A stretch of DNA of 36,106 nucleotides from CAYPPK01 sp964412615. GTDB lineage: Bacteria; Patescibacteriota; Minisyncoccia; Sungbacterales; HO2-52-23. The first letter of the stretch is position 1, and every line of letters starts with the position of its first letter. The notes below the pieces were generated by a model that saw only the letters and a program-made list of their open reading frames with translations, ran no database searches and was not told the DNA's origin. The position numbers and the translations under genes were made by a program. This document shows positions 24,173 to 32,168 of this stretch, piece by piece. The stretch lies in the NCBI GenBank assembly GCA_964412615.1, contig CAYPPK010000008.1:1-36106 (forward strand), in the 5' to 3' direction.

Positions 24173-25480
24173 ATGGAATATAAATTTACTTCTCTTCCTA
24201 AATCTGAAGTTGAAATCCAGGTAACTCTTCCTTTGGCCGAGTTTGAACCTCATCTTAAACGGGCGACGGAAGAATTGGCAGCAGAAATAACTATGGCCGG
24301 TTTTCGCAAAGGCAAAGCGCCTTTGGAAATGGTTAAAAAGGAAATCGGGGAAGGTGCCATTTATGAGCAAGCTGCGGAATTGGCAGTGCGCAAGAGTTAT
24401 CCGGAATTACTGGTTGAGCTAATAGAAAAAGGAGAAATCCGCAAAGAAACTCCGCCTATTGGCCGGCCTGAAGTAACAATTTTAAAACTGGCTCCCGGAA
24501 ACGAATTTCAATATAGAGTGAGGGTGGCCTTACTTCCTCAAGTCATTTTGTCACCTTATCGGGAAAGCGCTAAACGGTTGCGTAAGGAAAGAAAAAATAC
24601 CGAAGTGACGGAAAAAGAAGTTACTGATTCTTTGGAATGGATTAGAGAATCGCGGGCGCCTTTAGTTACGGTAGATCGGGGAGCAAAAACCGGAGACCGG
24701 GTGGAAGTTGATTTTGAGGTCAGCCATGGCGGAGTAAAGATAGAACACGGAGCGTCCCAAAACCACCCTTTAGTTTTGGGCCAGGGAAGGTTCTTGCCCG
24801 GTTTTGAAGAGCAGTTGCTTGGTATGAAAGCAGGCGAGGAAAAAAAATTCTCTTTGCTTGCTCCTTCAGACTGGCATGATCAAAATCTTTCCGGGAAAAA
24901 CCTGGACTTTAAAACCTCTATGAAATTGGTGCAGGAACGCCAAAAAGCGGAATTAAATGACGAATTTGCCCAAAATTTGGGTAATTTCGCTTCTTTGGAG
25001 GAATTGAAAAAAAATATTCGCGCGGGAATCACCAAGGAAAAAGAAGAAAAAGAAAAACAACGTATTCGTTCGGTGCTGGCCGAAGAAATTGCGGGAGCAA
25101 CCAAAGCCGATATCCCGGAGGTGCTGATTGTTTCTGAATTAGAAAAAATGACCGGCGAATTAAAAACGGGAGTTCAGAATATGGGCATGAAATGGGAAGA
25201 TTATTTGCTGCATGTTAAAAAATCAGAAGCTGAACTGAAAAAAGATTGGGAAAAAGAAGCGGAAAAAAGAGTAAAAGCGGCTTTAGCCTTGCGGGCTATT
25301 GCCGAACAAGAAAAAATTGGGGTAAGCGAGGAAGAAATTGAAACTCGCGCCAATGAGTTTTTAAAACAATACGGATCACCGGAGGAGGCCGCAAAAACAA
25401 TTGACCCGGGAGAATTAAGAGAGTATACTAGGGGGGTAATTAGAAACGAAAAAGTATTTGAGTTTTTAGAAAATCTGTAA
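24173..25480 (+). CDS. tig: Trigger factor
   Basis: Trigger factor is the ribosome-bound chaperone that meets nascent chains. The 435 residues contain the ribosome-binding signature GFRKGKAP (about 43-50), a central FKBP-like domain (GDRVEVDFEV to the LLGMKAGEEKKFSLL region) and a long helical C-terminal domain. It starts 11 nt after the pyrophosphatase stop and precedes clpP, an order common in bacteria (tig-clpP). Confidence 0.96.
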   Translation: MEYKFTSLPKSEVEIQVTLPLAEFEPHLKRATEELAAEITMAGFRKGKAPLEMVKKEIGEGAIYEQAAELAVRKSYPELLVELIEKGEIRKETPPIGRPEVTILKLAPGNEFQYRVRVALLPQVILSPYRESAKRLRKERKNTEVTEKEVTDSLEWIRESRAPLVTVDRGAKTGDRVEVDFEVSHGGVKIEHGASQNHPLVLGQGRFLPGFEEQLLGMKAGEEKKFSLLAPSDWHDQNLSGKNLDFKTSMKLVQERQKAELNDEFAQNLGNFASLEELKKNIRAGITKEKEEKEKQRIRSVLAEEIAGATKADIPEVLIVSELEKMTGELKTGVQNMGMKWEDYLLHVKKSEAELKKDWEKEAEKRVKAALALRAIAEQEKIGVSEEEIETRANEFLKQYGSPEEAAKTIDPGELREYTRGVIRNEKVFEFLENL

Positions 25481-25488
25481 CTTTTTTC

Positions 25489-25568
25489 GTGCGGTTCCCT
25501 CGGAACGCTCATTTCCTCGACCGCACTTCAAAGTTGCTATTTTACTGAAATAAAAATATTTTTATTTC
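25489..25568 (+). promoter_or_regulatory. Structured gap and possible promoter upstream of clpP
   Basis: GTGCGGT (25489-25495) pairs with ACCGCAC (25520-25526). A perfect 22-nt AT-only-core palindrome lies at 25547-25568. TTGCTA (25534-25539) and TATTTT (25557-25562), 17 bp apart, may be a promoter ending inside the palindrome. Confidence 0.5.
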
Positions 25569-25592
25569 TTGAAGAAAAATATAGCAGACCAA

Positions 25593-26195
25593 ATGTACAA
25601 TCAATATTTAATCCCCACAGTTATTGAAAAAACTAGCTTCGGCGAGCGGGCTTATGATATTTATTCTCGGCTGCTGAAAGAAAGAATTGTATTTTTGTCA
25701 GGGCCGGTAATGGATCCGGTGGCCAATGCGGTAATTGCCCAGCTGTTGTTTTTGGAATCAGAGGACCCCAAAAAAGATATTAAGCTGTATGTTAACTCTC
25801 CCGGCGGATCAGTAACTGCCGGTATGGCAATCTATGATGCCATGCAATACATAAAGCCGGATGTCGCCACCGTTTGCGTGGGGATGGCCGCTTCCATGGC
25901 TGCGGTTTTGCTCGCGGCCGGAGCCAAAGGCAAACGTTTTGCTTTGCCCAATTCCGAAGTGCTTTTGCACCAGGTAATGGGCGAAGCCGGAGGGCAAGCG
26001 GTGGAAATTGAAATTTCAGCCAGGCACATAATTAAAATTAAAAACCGTTTAAACGAAATTTTAGCTAAACACACCGGCCAGCCTTTAGCTACCATTGAAA
26101 AGGATACGGATCGCGACTTCTACATGTCGGCTGAAGAAGCCAAAAAATACGGAGTGATAGACGAGATTATTAAACGGAAAGTAAACAGCAAATAA
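25593..26195 (+). CDS. clpP: ATP-dependent Clp protease proteolytic subunit
   Basis: ClpP forms the double-ring serine protease that degrades proteins delivered by Clp ATPases. From ATG 25593 the product is 200 residues, and the triad is Ser101 (GMAASMAAV), His126 (LLHQVMG) and Asp175 (DTDRDFYM), spaced as in well-studied ClpP. A TTG at 25569 would add eight residues and lies 6 nt below a possible -10 box, so a leaderless TTG start remains open. The N-terminal LIPTVIEKTSFGERAYDIYS is typical. It follows tig and may be transcribed with it. Confidence 0.95.
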   Translation: MYNQYLIPTVIEKTSFGERAYDIYSRLLKERIVFLSGPVMDPVANAVIAQLLFLESEDPKKDIKLYVNSPGGSVTAGMAIYDAMQYIKPDVATVCVGMAASMAAVLLAAGAKGKRFALPNSEVLLHQVMGEAGGQAVEIEISARHIIKIKNRLNEILAKHTGQPLATIEKDTDRDFYMSAEEAKKYGVIDEIIKRKVNSK

Positions 26196-26201
26196 AAAAA
26201 T

Positions 26202-26224
26202 CGCGGCTCCAAGCCGCGCTTTTT
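26202..26224 (+). terminator. Terminator after clpP
   Basis: CGCGGCT (26202-26208) pairs with AGCCGCG (26212-26218) and is followed by TTTTT. It closes the nusA-hppA-tig-clpP run. Confidence 0.88.
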
Positions 26225-26244
26225 ATTTAGGTAGTTGATTTTTA

Positions 26245-26466
26245 TTATTCACGAACTTCTTCCGTAACCATCAGTTCAGGCCATACGTATCCTTCATAAT
26301 TCATTCCGTTCGGGACTAATTCGGCAGTAACACCTGATTCCCGAGGAAACTCTGGAAGTAAACTAGGTTCATAGTTGGTAAACAAATCTCCGGGGCCAGG
26401 CTTTCTAAACAGGCCAGGATATTGATGGCGGAAACAAAGATCAATCATCGGACCGGCATTAGCCAT
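26245..26466 (-). CDS. Small hypothetical protein
   Basis: The 73-residue product has no motif I recognise. It is rich in Pro, Gly and Glu (YPGLFRKPGPGDLF, LPEFPRESG), with no membrane segment or signal. The gene is credible because of a strong AAGGAG about 8 nt before the ATG and a promoter with perfect TTGACA upstream. It lies alone between the clpP terminator and gpmI on the minus strand. Confidence 0.65.
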   Translation of the reverse strand: MANAGPMIDLCFRHQYPGLFRKPGPGDLFTNYEPSLLPEFPRESGVTAELVPNGMNYEGYVWPELMVTEEVRE

Positions 26467-26497
26467 AATTATTTCTCCTTGGTTGGATAACTTTTAC

Positions 26498-26526
26498 AGG
26501 GTAGAAAAACGCCTAAACAATGTCAA
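26498..26526 (-). promoter_or_regulatory. Promoter of the 73-residue protein gene
   Basis: On the minus strand, TTGACA (26521-26526) and TACCCT (26498-26503) are 17 bp apart. It overlaps the 3' end of gpmI. The -10 box is weak. Confidence 0.55.
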
Positions 26527-28090
26527 GCAAAATGCTTTTGCCGGTCATTTCCTCCGGTTTTTCTATGCCGAGCAATTCCAAGATAGTAGGCGCTATATCG
26601 GTAATAATGCCGGCTGCTTCTTTTTTTCTCTGCTGCGTCTCTGCTTCGTCTCTGGGTTTTTTCAAACGGAATTTTTTGCCCACCAAATAAAGAGGAACCG
26701 GATTTATGGAGTGCTCGGTTCTTTTTTCTCCGGTTAAAACGTCCCGTTTTAATTCAATGTTGCCATGATCGGCGGTAATTAAAAGTATAGCATCGGTGTT
26801 TAGCGTGGCATTCATGATTTGCCCCAACGACTCATCCAACACTTCTACGGCTTGCACAGCCGAGCGGAAATTGCCGGAATGTCCTACCATATCGGCATTG
26901 GCAAAATTTGCAATAATTACGTCATAGCGGCCAAAATTTTCCAGAATTTTGGCTGTTATATCCGGAGCGCGCATTTCCGGAGCTTCATCAAAGTGGGAAA
27001 CTGCCAAAGAGGGAAGCAAAATGCGCTCCTCACCCGGAAAGGGTTTTTCTTTTCCTCCGTTAAAAAAATAAGTTACATGCGCATATTTTTGGGTTTCGGC
27101 AATATGCAGATGCCGCAAGCCAGCTTCCCCGAACACCCGGCTTAAGGGCCAATTTATTTCCAATTGGGGGAAGGCCGCCTGTGCTTTTAATCCCTTCTCA
27201 TATTCGGTCATGGTAACAACGAGAAGATTGTTTATTTTTTTTCTGGCAAAATGGTCAAAAACTTCATCGCTGAAAGCATGGACCATTTCTCGCATGGAAT
27301 CTTCTCGGAAGTCGGAGAAGATGATAGCATCTCCCTCGCTCACCAAAGCGGGCTTGCCCGCCGAAATTTCAGCAAGGGCGGGTTTTATGAATTCATCCGT
27401 AATATCATGGTCGTAGGAGCGTTTAAGGTAATCCGGCAGGGAGGAAACTTTTTCTCCTTTGCCTTCGGTAAGTAATTCGTAAGCAACTTGAATTCGATCC
27501 CATTTTTCGTCGCGGTCCAGGGCGTAAAATCGGCCAAGCGCCGAAACCAACCGCGTCTGCGGCCATTGTTTTTGCATGCGTTCCTCCAGCATTCTTAAAA
27601 ATTTGGCTCCTTCGTTAGGCGGCGCATCCTTGCCGTCCGTAAACACGTGCAAAAAAACTTGGTTTAAATTTTCTTTTTTGGCAAATTCCAAAAGGGCATA
27701 GAGGTGGTCAATATAGCTGTGCACCGATCCGGAAGAGATGAGTCCGGCAATATGCAAACGGGAATTATTTTTGCGTACATGTTCGGCTGCTGCCCCCAAA
27801 GCTGGGTTTTTAAAAAATGATCCATCGTAAATGGCATTTATAATCCGCGGCAGATGATGGTAAATAGCTCTTCCGGATCCGATGGTAAGATGGCCTACTT
27901 CCGAATTTCCTGCTTCTCCCCAAGGCAGGCCAACGGCAATGCCGGAAGCTTGCAGGGTAACAAAAGGGAAATTTCGTTCAATTTCCTGCAGATTTGGAGT
28001 TTTGGCGGCAGCAACCGGATTTCCTTCCTTTTCCAGAGAAACACCAAAACCATCCAGGATTACCAAAATAAGAGGTTGGGGACGTACCAT
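26513..28090 (-). CDS. gpmI: 2,3-bisphosphoglycerate-independent phosphoglycerate mutase
   Basis: GpmI interconverts 3- and 2-phosphoglycerate in glycolysis using two Mn2+ ions and a phosphoserine. The 525-residue length is normal. Metal-site motifs are visible: ILDGFG (Asp13), GNSEVGH with the nucleophile Ser63, FTDGKDAPP, FANADMVGHSG and ITADHGN. The segment IIFSDFREDSMREM departs from the usual FNFRPDRxR form, though both arginines needed for substrate binding are not clear. Its -10 box ends 7 nt before the ATG, so the mRNA is probably leaderless. Confidence 0.96.
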   Translation of the reverse strand: MVRPQPLILVILDGFGVSLEKEGNPVAAAKTPNLQEIERNFPFVTLQASGIAVGLPWGEAGNSEVGHLTIGSGRAIYHHLPRIINAIYDGSFFKNPALGAAAEHVRKNNSRLHIAGLISSGSVHSYIDHLYALLEFAKKENLNQVFLHVFTDGKDAPPNEGAKFLRMLEERMQKQWPQTRLVSALGRFYALDRDEKWDRIQVAYELLTEGKGEKVSSLPDYLKRSYDHDITDEFIKPALAEISAGKPALVSEGDAIIFSDFREDSMREMVHAFSDEVFDHFARKKINNLLVVTMTEYEKGLKAQAAFPQLEINWPLSRVFGEAGLRHLHIAETQKYAHVTYFFNGGKEKPFPGEERILLPSLAVSHFDEAPEMRAPDITAKILENFGRYDVIIANFANADMVGHSGNFRSAVQAVEVLDESLGQIMNATLNTDAILLITADHGNIELKRDVLTGEKRTEHSINPVPLYLVGKKFRLKKPRDEAETQQRKKEAAGIITDIAPTILELLGIEKPEEMTGKSILLDIV

Positions 28091-28097
28091 AAATTAA

Positions 28098-28106
28098 ATT
28101 GTAGCA
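28098..28106 (-). promoter_or_regulatory. Extended -10 promoter of gpmI (leaderless)
   Basis: The minus strand reads TGCTACAAT: an extended TGn and -10 box TACAAT (28098-28103). No good -35 was seen. Seven bases lie between the box and the ATG at 28090. Confidence 0.6.
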
Positions 28107-28112
28107 TAAGAG

Positions 28113-28141
28113 TTGCAAAAATAACCATTTTCTGTTAGATT
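28113..28141 (+). promoter_or_regulatory. Promoter of rny
   Basis: TTGCAA (28113-28118) and TAGATT (28136-28141) are 17 bp apart. Together with the rny start at 28378 this gives a leader of about 230 nt. Confidence 0.6.
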
Positions 28142-28147
28142 AGCGTT

Positions 28148-28377
28148 ATACGAGTAGTGCTTGAAATTTAACTTTCGCAATCGGAATATATCCAAATACG
28201 CCTTTGCTGAAGATCACGCGACTGTACATTTAATTATGTCTATCCTTCTAAATATTTATCTAAAGGAAAGGACCTCGGGCAACCGGGCTGAGTTGCGTTA
28301 ATTTCTTCTTTTTTGACTCCTCGCTAAAAGGAGCCAGCGAATGCAGGCGTATTCGCGATTTTTCCATTTAAAAAAAC
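28148..28377 (+). promoter_or_regulatory. Long structured 5' leader of rny
   Basis: Stems include 28279-28283 with 28292-28296, and 28317-28321 with 28329-28333. GCGAATGC (28337-28344) pairs with GTATTCGC-type bases (28349-28356) and is followed by five T. The last hairpin looks like a terminator about 15 nt before the start codon. TCGCT (28321-28325) can instead pair with AGCGA (28336-28340), which would break it. The layout suggests attenuation. No known riboswitch was recognised. Confidence 0.55.
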
Positions 28378-29910
28378 ATGAATCTGCTATTATTTATAGC
28401 CTTGGGCGGATTGGCCCTTTTTGCCATAGGAGTGGGCTTGGGCTATCTTATCCGCCAGCTGATCGCCCAACAGCGTAAATCTTCCATTGAGGCGAAATTA
28501 AAAAAACTGGTTGAAGATTCTCGCGCGGAAGCCAAGGAAACATTACTGGAAGCAAAAGAAAAAGCCGCCAAGATCACCGATGAGGCCAAACAGGAAGAAA
28601 AAGACCGTTTGAGCCAATTGCGCCGATTGGAGGAGCGGGTTATTGAGCGAGAAACCAGCATAGACCGAAAACTGCAGGAGCTGTCTGAGAAAGAAAAAGA
28701 TGTAGCGGAAAGAATTGAAAAAGTAAAGGAAATTAAAACCGAGCTGGAGGCCAATCGGGAAAAATTGCTTAAGGAACTGGAACGGGTATCGGGCTTAAGC
28801 AAAGAAGCGGCGGTGGAAGAAATAATGAAACGTTTGGAAAAAGAGCACACGGAAGACTTAATGATGCGCTTGCGCAAATTGGAAATGACTGGCCTGGAAG
28901 AAATGGAGCGCAAAGCCAAAAATACTTTGGCAGCTCTTATCCAACGATTGGCTACTCCTACTACTTCCGAAGTAACCACCACGACCGTAACTATTCCCTC
29001 CGATGATTTGAAAGGAAAAATTATTGGCCGAGAAGGAAGAAATATCAAAGCTTTGGAAAGAGCGGCTGGAGTGGAAATTATTGTGGACGATACGCCGGGA
29101 TCAATCGTAATTTCCGGATTTGATCCGGTGCGGCGCCAAATTGCCAAAACCGCCTTGGAACTTTTGATCCGGGACGGAAGAATACAACCGGCTCGCATAG
29201 AAGAAGCAGCGGAAAAAGCCAGGGAGGAAATTGAGAAACAGGTTAAAGAAGCCGGAGAGCAGGCTGCTTATGAGGTGGGCATATTTGATCTTGACCCCAG
29301 GTTGATTAATCTCCTGGGAAGATTAAAATTCCGCACCAGTTACGGTCAAAATGTCTTGCAGCACTCCATTGAAATGACCCATTTGGCGGCCATGCTGGCC
29401 GAAGAAGTAGGCGGCGATGTGGCAATTGCCAAAAAAGGAGCGCTTCTGCATGATATTGGCAAAGCCGTAGACCATGAGGTTACCGGCACGCATGTGGAAA
29501 TAGGCAGAAGGATTCTGCAGAAATTCGGGGTGGATAACAAAGTTGTGCAAGCCATGCAGTCGCACCACGAAGAATATCCCTACGAAACGCTGGAATCCAT
29601 TATCGTGCAAACAGTGGATGCGATTTCTGCTTCCCGGCCGGGAGCGCGCCGCGATACGATTGAAAATTATCTGAAGCGGCTGGAGGACTTGGAAAGGATT
29701 GCCACTTCTTTTCCCGGGGTTGAGAAGGCCTATGCCATTTCCGCCGGAAGGGAGATCAGGATTTTTGTCACGCCGGATAAAATAAGCGATTTGGAAGCAA
29801 GAGATTTGGCAAGAAACGTGGCTATTCAAGTGGAAAGAGAATTGAAATACCCCGGAGAAATTAAAGTAAACGTAATTAGGGAAACCAGAGTCATTGAGTA
29901 CGCAAGATAA
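28378..29910 (+). CDS. rny: Ribonuclease Y
   Basis: RNase Y is a membrane-tethered endoribonuclease that starts mRNA decay. The 510 residues have an N-terminal membrane helix (about 3-25), a long Glu/Lys-rich coiled coil (about 30-190), a KH domain with GKIIGREGRNIKALE (about 213-227), and an HD domain with the metal pair His358-Asp359 in LLHDIGKAVDHE. The C-terminal region matches the family. Length and order are standard. It is monocistronic, with a terminator just after the stop. Confidence 0.97.
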   Translation: MNLLLFIALGGLALFAIGVGLGYLIRQLIAQQRKSSIEAKLKKLVEDSRAEAKETLLEAKEKAAKITDEAKQEEKDRLSQLRRLEERVIERETSIDRKLQELSEKEKDVAERIEKVKEIKTELEANREKLLKELERVSGLSKEAAVEEIMKRLEKEHTEDLMMRLRKLEMTGLEEMERKAKNTLAALIQRLATPTTSEVTTTTVTIPSDDLKGKIIGREGRNIKALERAAGVEIIVDDTPGSIVISGFDPVRRQIAKTALELLIRDGRIQPARIEEAAEKAREEIEKQVKEAGEQAAYEVGIFDLDPRLINLLGRLKFRTSYGQNVLQHSIEMTHLAAMLAEEVGGDVAIAKKGALLHDIGKAVDHEVTGTHVEIGRRILQKFGVDNKVVQAMQSHHEEYPYETLESIIVQTVDAISASRPGARRDTIENYLKRLEDLERIATSFPGVEKAYAISAGREIRIFVTPDKISDLEARDLARNVAIQVERELKYPGEIKVNVIRETRVIEYAR

Positions 29911-29943
29911 ATCTAAAAACCACCTTCTTGGTGGTTTTTAGAT
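29911..29943. terminator. Bidirectional terminator
   Basis: A perfect 14-bp stem (29911-29924 with 29930-29943), with A- and T-rich outer ends and loop TTCTT. It separates rny (plus) from the surface-protein locus (minus). Confidence 0.9.
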
Positions 29944-29949
29944 TAGATA

Positions 29950-30555
29950 TTAGGGCGCTATTACTTTTCCTACCAAAGTGCAGCTATACGTTTGAGTCTG
30001 ACATCCTCCGCCATCAGTATCAGCATATCTGTTGCAGGTGGAATTTAAACTGATTCCAGAGCAATCGCTTTTAAGACCTTGGCTGGTGCAATTACCGCCG
30101 GTTTCATCATCCACCGGACAGTTATATAAATTGGAGCCGATGGTGGGCCTTCCGGAAACTTCTTCCCAGCTTACGCCATCCTTTAAAGAAGCTGACACAG
30201 TCGGGTCGGTCTCTGATTGGATGCCCCCGCTCGGCCACCCGGTCCGGCAATCACTGCCTATGCAAAGTCCGGTAGCAGCCCTGATATATCCGGCCACATC
30301 CAGTTTCTGGGTAGGATTTTGCGTTCCTATACCCACGTTCCCTTGATCCACCAACAAGCCGTTGGTAGCCCCTCCCGTGTTCAAAATCAACCCCCCGGAC
30401 TTAGATTGCCCCGAAGATCCCACATTAAGAGGCGCGGGAACATTACTATTGGGAGGAGAAGCAGAGGGTTCGGTAAAGCCCCAGACCAGATTTACAACCA
30501 AAAAGGTCATGACCAGAAGAGAGAAGATAACCGAAGGGGATTTGAAGTGTTGCAT
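29950..30555 (-). CDS. Surface protein with VGIGT motif (copy 1)
   Basis: The 201-residue protein has an N-terminal hydrophobic segment (about 9-26) acting as signal or anchor, and a Pro/Ser-rich linker. It then has GNVGIGTQNPTQKLDVAGYI, a motif seen in phage tail-fibre and S74-type trimeric surface proteins, and LCIGSDCRTGWPS. After that, the sequence differs completely from its paralogue at 31459-32163 and ends in a cysteine-rich domain. The first 329 bp of the two genes are almost identical. It is probably exported and displayed; its ligand is unknown. Confidence 0.8.
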   Translation of the reverse strand: MQHFKSPSVIFSLLVMTFLVVNLVWGFTEPSASPPNSNVPAPLNVGSSGQSKSGGLILNTGGATNGLLVDQGNVGIGTQNPTQKLDVAGYIRAATGLCIGSDCRTGWPSGGIQSETDPTVSASLKDGVSWEEVSGRPTIGSNLYNCPVDDETGGNCTSQGLKSDCSGISLNSTCNRYADTDGGGCQTQTYSCTLVGKVIAP

Positions 30556-30558
30556 AAT
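30230..30558 (-). repeat. 329-bp direct repeat, copy 1
   Basis: This block matches 31838-32166 at all but about ten positions and has the same frame and start codon. Nearly all differences are silent; only one changes a residue (Ala to Thr). The match ends sharply at the codons for GWPS. Confidence 0.93.
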
Positions 30559-30569
30559 GATTTTTTACT

Positions 30570-31454
30570 TTAAGGATTAATTTCTTGAAACAAAGGTAGG
30601 GATAGGTCTTCTTCGGAATTGTCGGAAACAGAGCTGCATCCTGGATCTTCAGGGAAATCAATTTTGCCGTCACTGTCATTATCTTCGCCATCAGCACAAG
30701 CGGCAACATTGGTTTCATTGTTATCTTGGGCATTAGCGCAGCCACTGTCTTCCGGGTAATCAATATCGCCATCTCCATCATTGTCCAGCCCATCGCTGCA
30801 GAGGTTTCTTTCATCATTATCACCGGGGTTAGAGCAGCCGGCATCATTAGGGTGATCGGTTAGTCCGTCGCCGTCATTATCAATACCATCATTGCATTGG
30901 GTATTTTGACAGGCATCTCCACTGCCGTTTACTCCGTAGTTACTGCCGCGAAAATTTATCCAGCCCATCACGTCTGAACCCCAAGCATAACCGTTCCATT
31001 GGCAGCCGGCTACCGATACGCCGTAGTTTGTTCCGCGCAAACGAATCCAGCCGTCCCAGCCATCGCTTCGGGAAGCTCCCGTGCAATCGCCGTTTATAGT
31101 TCCGGCGCAGGCCCGTGCCCAGCCGGATACTTCCCCGCTGCTTTTGGCGAATTTTGCCTTGCAGGGATTAGACGGGCAGCCGCTATTCTCATTAAAACTG
31201 ATCCAACCAATATTTTCGGACCAGGCGAAGCCCGAAAGATTGCCGTTGCCTTCTACCTTAACTCCGTAACTTGTTCCCCCTTCCTGGTTGGTGCTGTTAA
31301 AACTTATCCAGCCGATATTCTCACTCCAAGCCCAGCCGGAGACATTGTCCGAAGCGGACGCTTTGACATTATTTTCCGGCACAAATTTATAAATCAGGAT
31401 CCCGGCCAGAAATAAAACTGGTATCAGCAAAAGAAAAAGTCTTTGTCGCGGCAT
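30570..31454 (-). CDS. Secreted surface protein with GWAWSENIGWISFN and DNDGDG repeats
   Basis: From ATG 31454 the product is 294 residues. A signal or anchor helix (about 6-24) is followed by WSENIGWISFN-type repeats (two near-perfect copies, then two looser ones, including WDGWIRLRGTNYGV and VMGWINFRGSNYGV). The C-terminal half has three copies of a CxDGxDNDxDGxxDxPxDxGC unit, resembling calcium-binding thrombospondin type-3 loops. It lies between the two copies of a duplicated gene head. An upstream start would overlap the neighbouring gene, so 31454 is preferred. It is probably cell-surface; its function is unknown. Confidence 0.82.
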   Translation of the reverse strand: MPRQRLFLLLIPVLFLAGILIYKFVPENNVKASASDNVSGWAWSENIGWISFNSTNQEGGTSYGVKVEGNGNLSGFAWSENIGWISFNENSGCPSNPCKAKFAKSSGEVSGWARACAGTINGDCTGASRSDGWDGWIRLRGTNYGVSVAGCQWNGYAWGSDVMGWINFRGSNYGVNGSGDACQNTQCNDGIDNDGDGLTDHPNDAGCSNPGDNDERNLCSDGLDNDGDGDIDYPEDSGCANAQDNNETNVAACADGEDNDSDGKIDFPEDPGCSSVSDNSEEDLSLPLFQEINP

Positions 31455-31458
31455 ATTT

Positions 31459-32163
31459 TTAATTACTCGCACAAATAGCAGCAGACCAGCCGTTATTCCT
31501 GCCTTTATTGATAATTTCGCCTGAATTATATACAGAGCATTGAGCGCCATTGCAGCCGGCAAAAGAAGTTGGATCAAATTCCGCGTAGGCTCCCCATTTA
31601 TTTAAAATAGAACAGGAAGCAGATCCCTGCTCGCCGCAATCAATGGCCAGTGATCCGCCATTCCATTTTCGCGATACATAGCCTTGACCACAAACCGGAT
31701 TTGAGCCAGTCAGGTAATCAAGCGTAAGTCCTTTGAGTTGGATGGTGCCCTCGCTTATCAAGCTGCCTACTGTAATCCCCTGGCTGGTAGTATTTCCCCT
31801 GCCAGTAACTGATTGTAAAGTATCGGATTCAACTATACTCGGCCACCCGGTCCGGCAATCACTGCCAATACAAAGTCCGGTAGCAGCTCTGATGTATCCG
31901 GTCACATCCAACTTCTGGGTAGGATTTTGCGTTCCTATACCCACGTTCCCTTGATCCACCAACAAGCCGTTGGTAGCCCCTCCCGTGTTCAAAATCAACC
32001 CCCCGGACTTAGATTGCCCCGAAGATCCCACATTAAGAGGCGCGGGAACATTACTATTGGGAGGAGAAGCAGAGGGTTCGGTAAAGCCCCAGACCAGATT
32101 TACAACCAAAAAGGTCATGACCAGAAGAGAAAAAATGACCGAAGGGGATTTGAAGTGTTGCAT
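31459..32163 (-). CDS. Surface protein with VGIGT motif (copy 2)
   Basis: From ATG 32163 the product is 234 residues. The first 109 residues equal those of the copy at 29950-30555 apart from one residue. The C-terminal part is unrelated: it runs through TVGSLISEGTIQLKGL and has six cysteines near the end, with no similarity to copy 1. The stop lies 4 nt before the next gene. The pattern of constant head and variable tail is like a cassette system. It is probably exported with copy 1. Confidence 0.8.
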   Translation of the reverse strand: MQHFKSPSVIFSLLVMTFLVVNLVWGFTEPSASPPNSNVPAPLNVGSSGQSKSGGLILNTGGATNGLLVDQGNVGIGTQNPTQKLDVTGYIRAATGLCIGSDCRTGWPSIVESDTLQSVTGRGNTTSQGITVGSLISEGTIQLKGLTLDYLTGSNPVCGQGYVSRKWNGGSLAIDCGEQGSASCSILNKWGAYAEFDPTSFAGCNGAQCSVYNSGEIINKGRNNGWSAAICASN

Positions 32164-32166
32164 AAT
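31838..32166 (-). repeat. 329-bp direct repeat, copy 2
   Basis: Near-identical to 30230-30558, 1,608 bp apart and in the same orientation. Recombination between the copies would remove the gene at 30570-31454 and fuse the head of one surface gene to the tail of the other. Confidence 0.93.
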
Positions 32167-32168
32167 TC

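Noticed and set aside
28148..28377. Known riboswitch upstream of rny
   Set aside because: No conserved core of a riboswitch I know could be found, and RNase Y is not a usual target.
31455..31577. N-terminal extension of the surface protein at 30570-31454
   Set aside because: It would overlap the end of the neighbouring gene, and the ATG at 31454 starts directly with a good signal-type helix.
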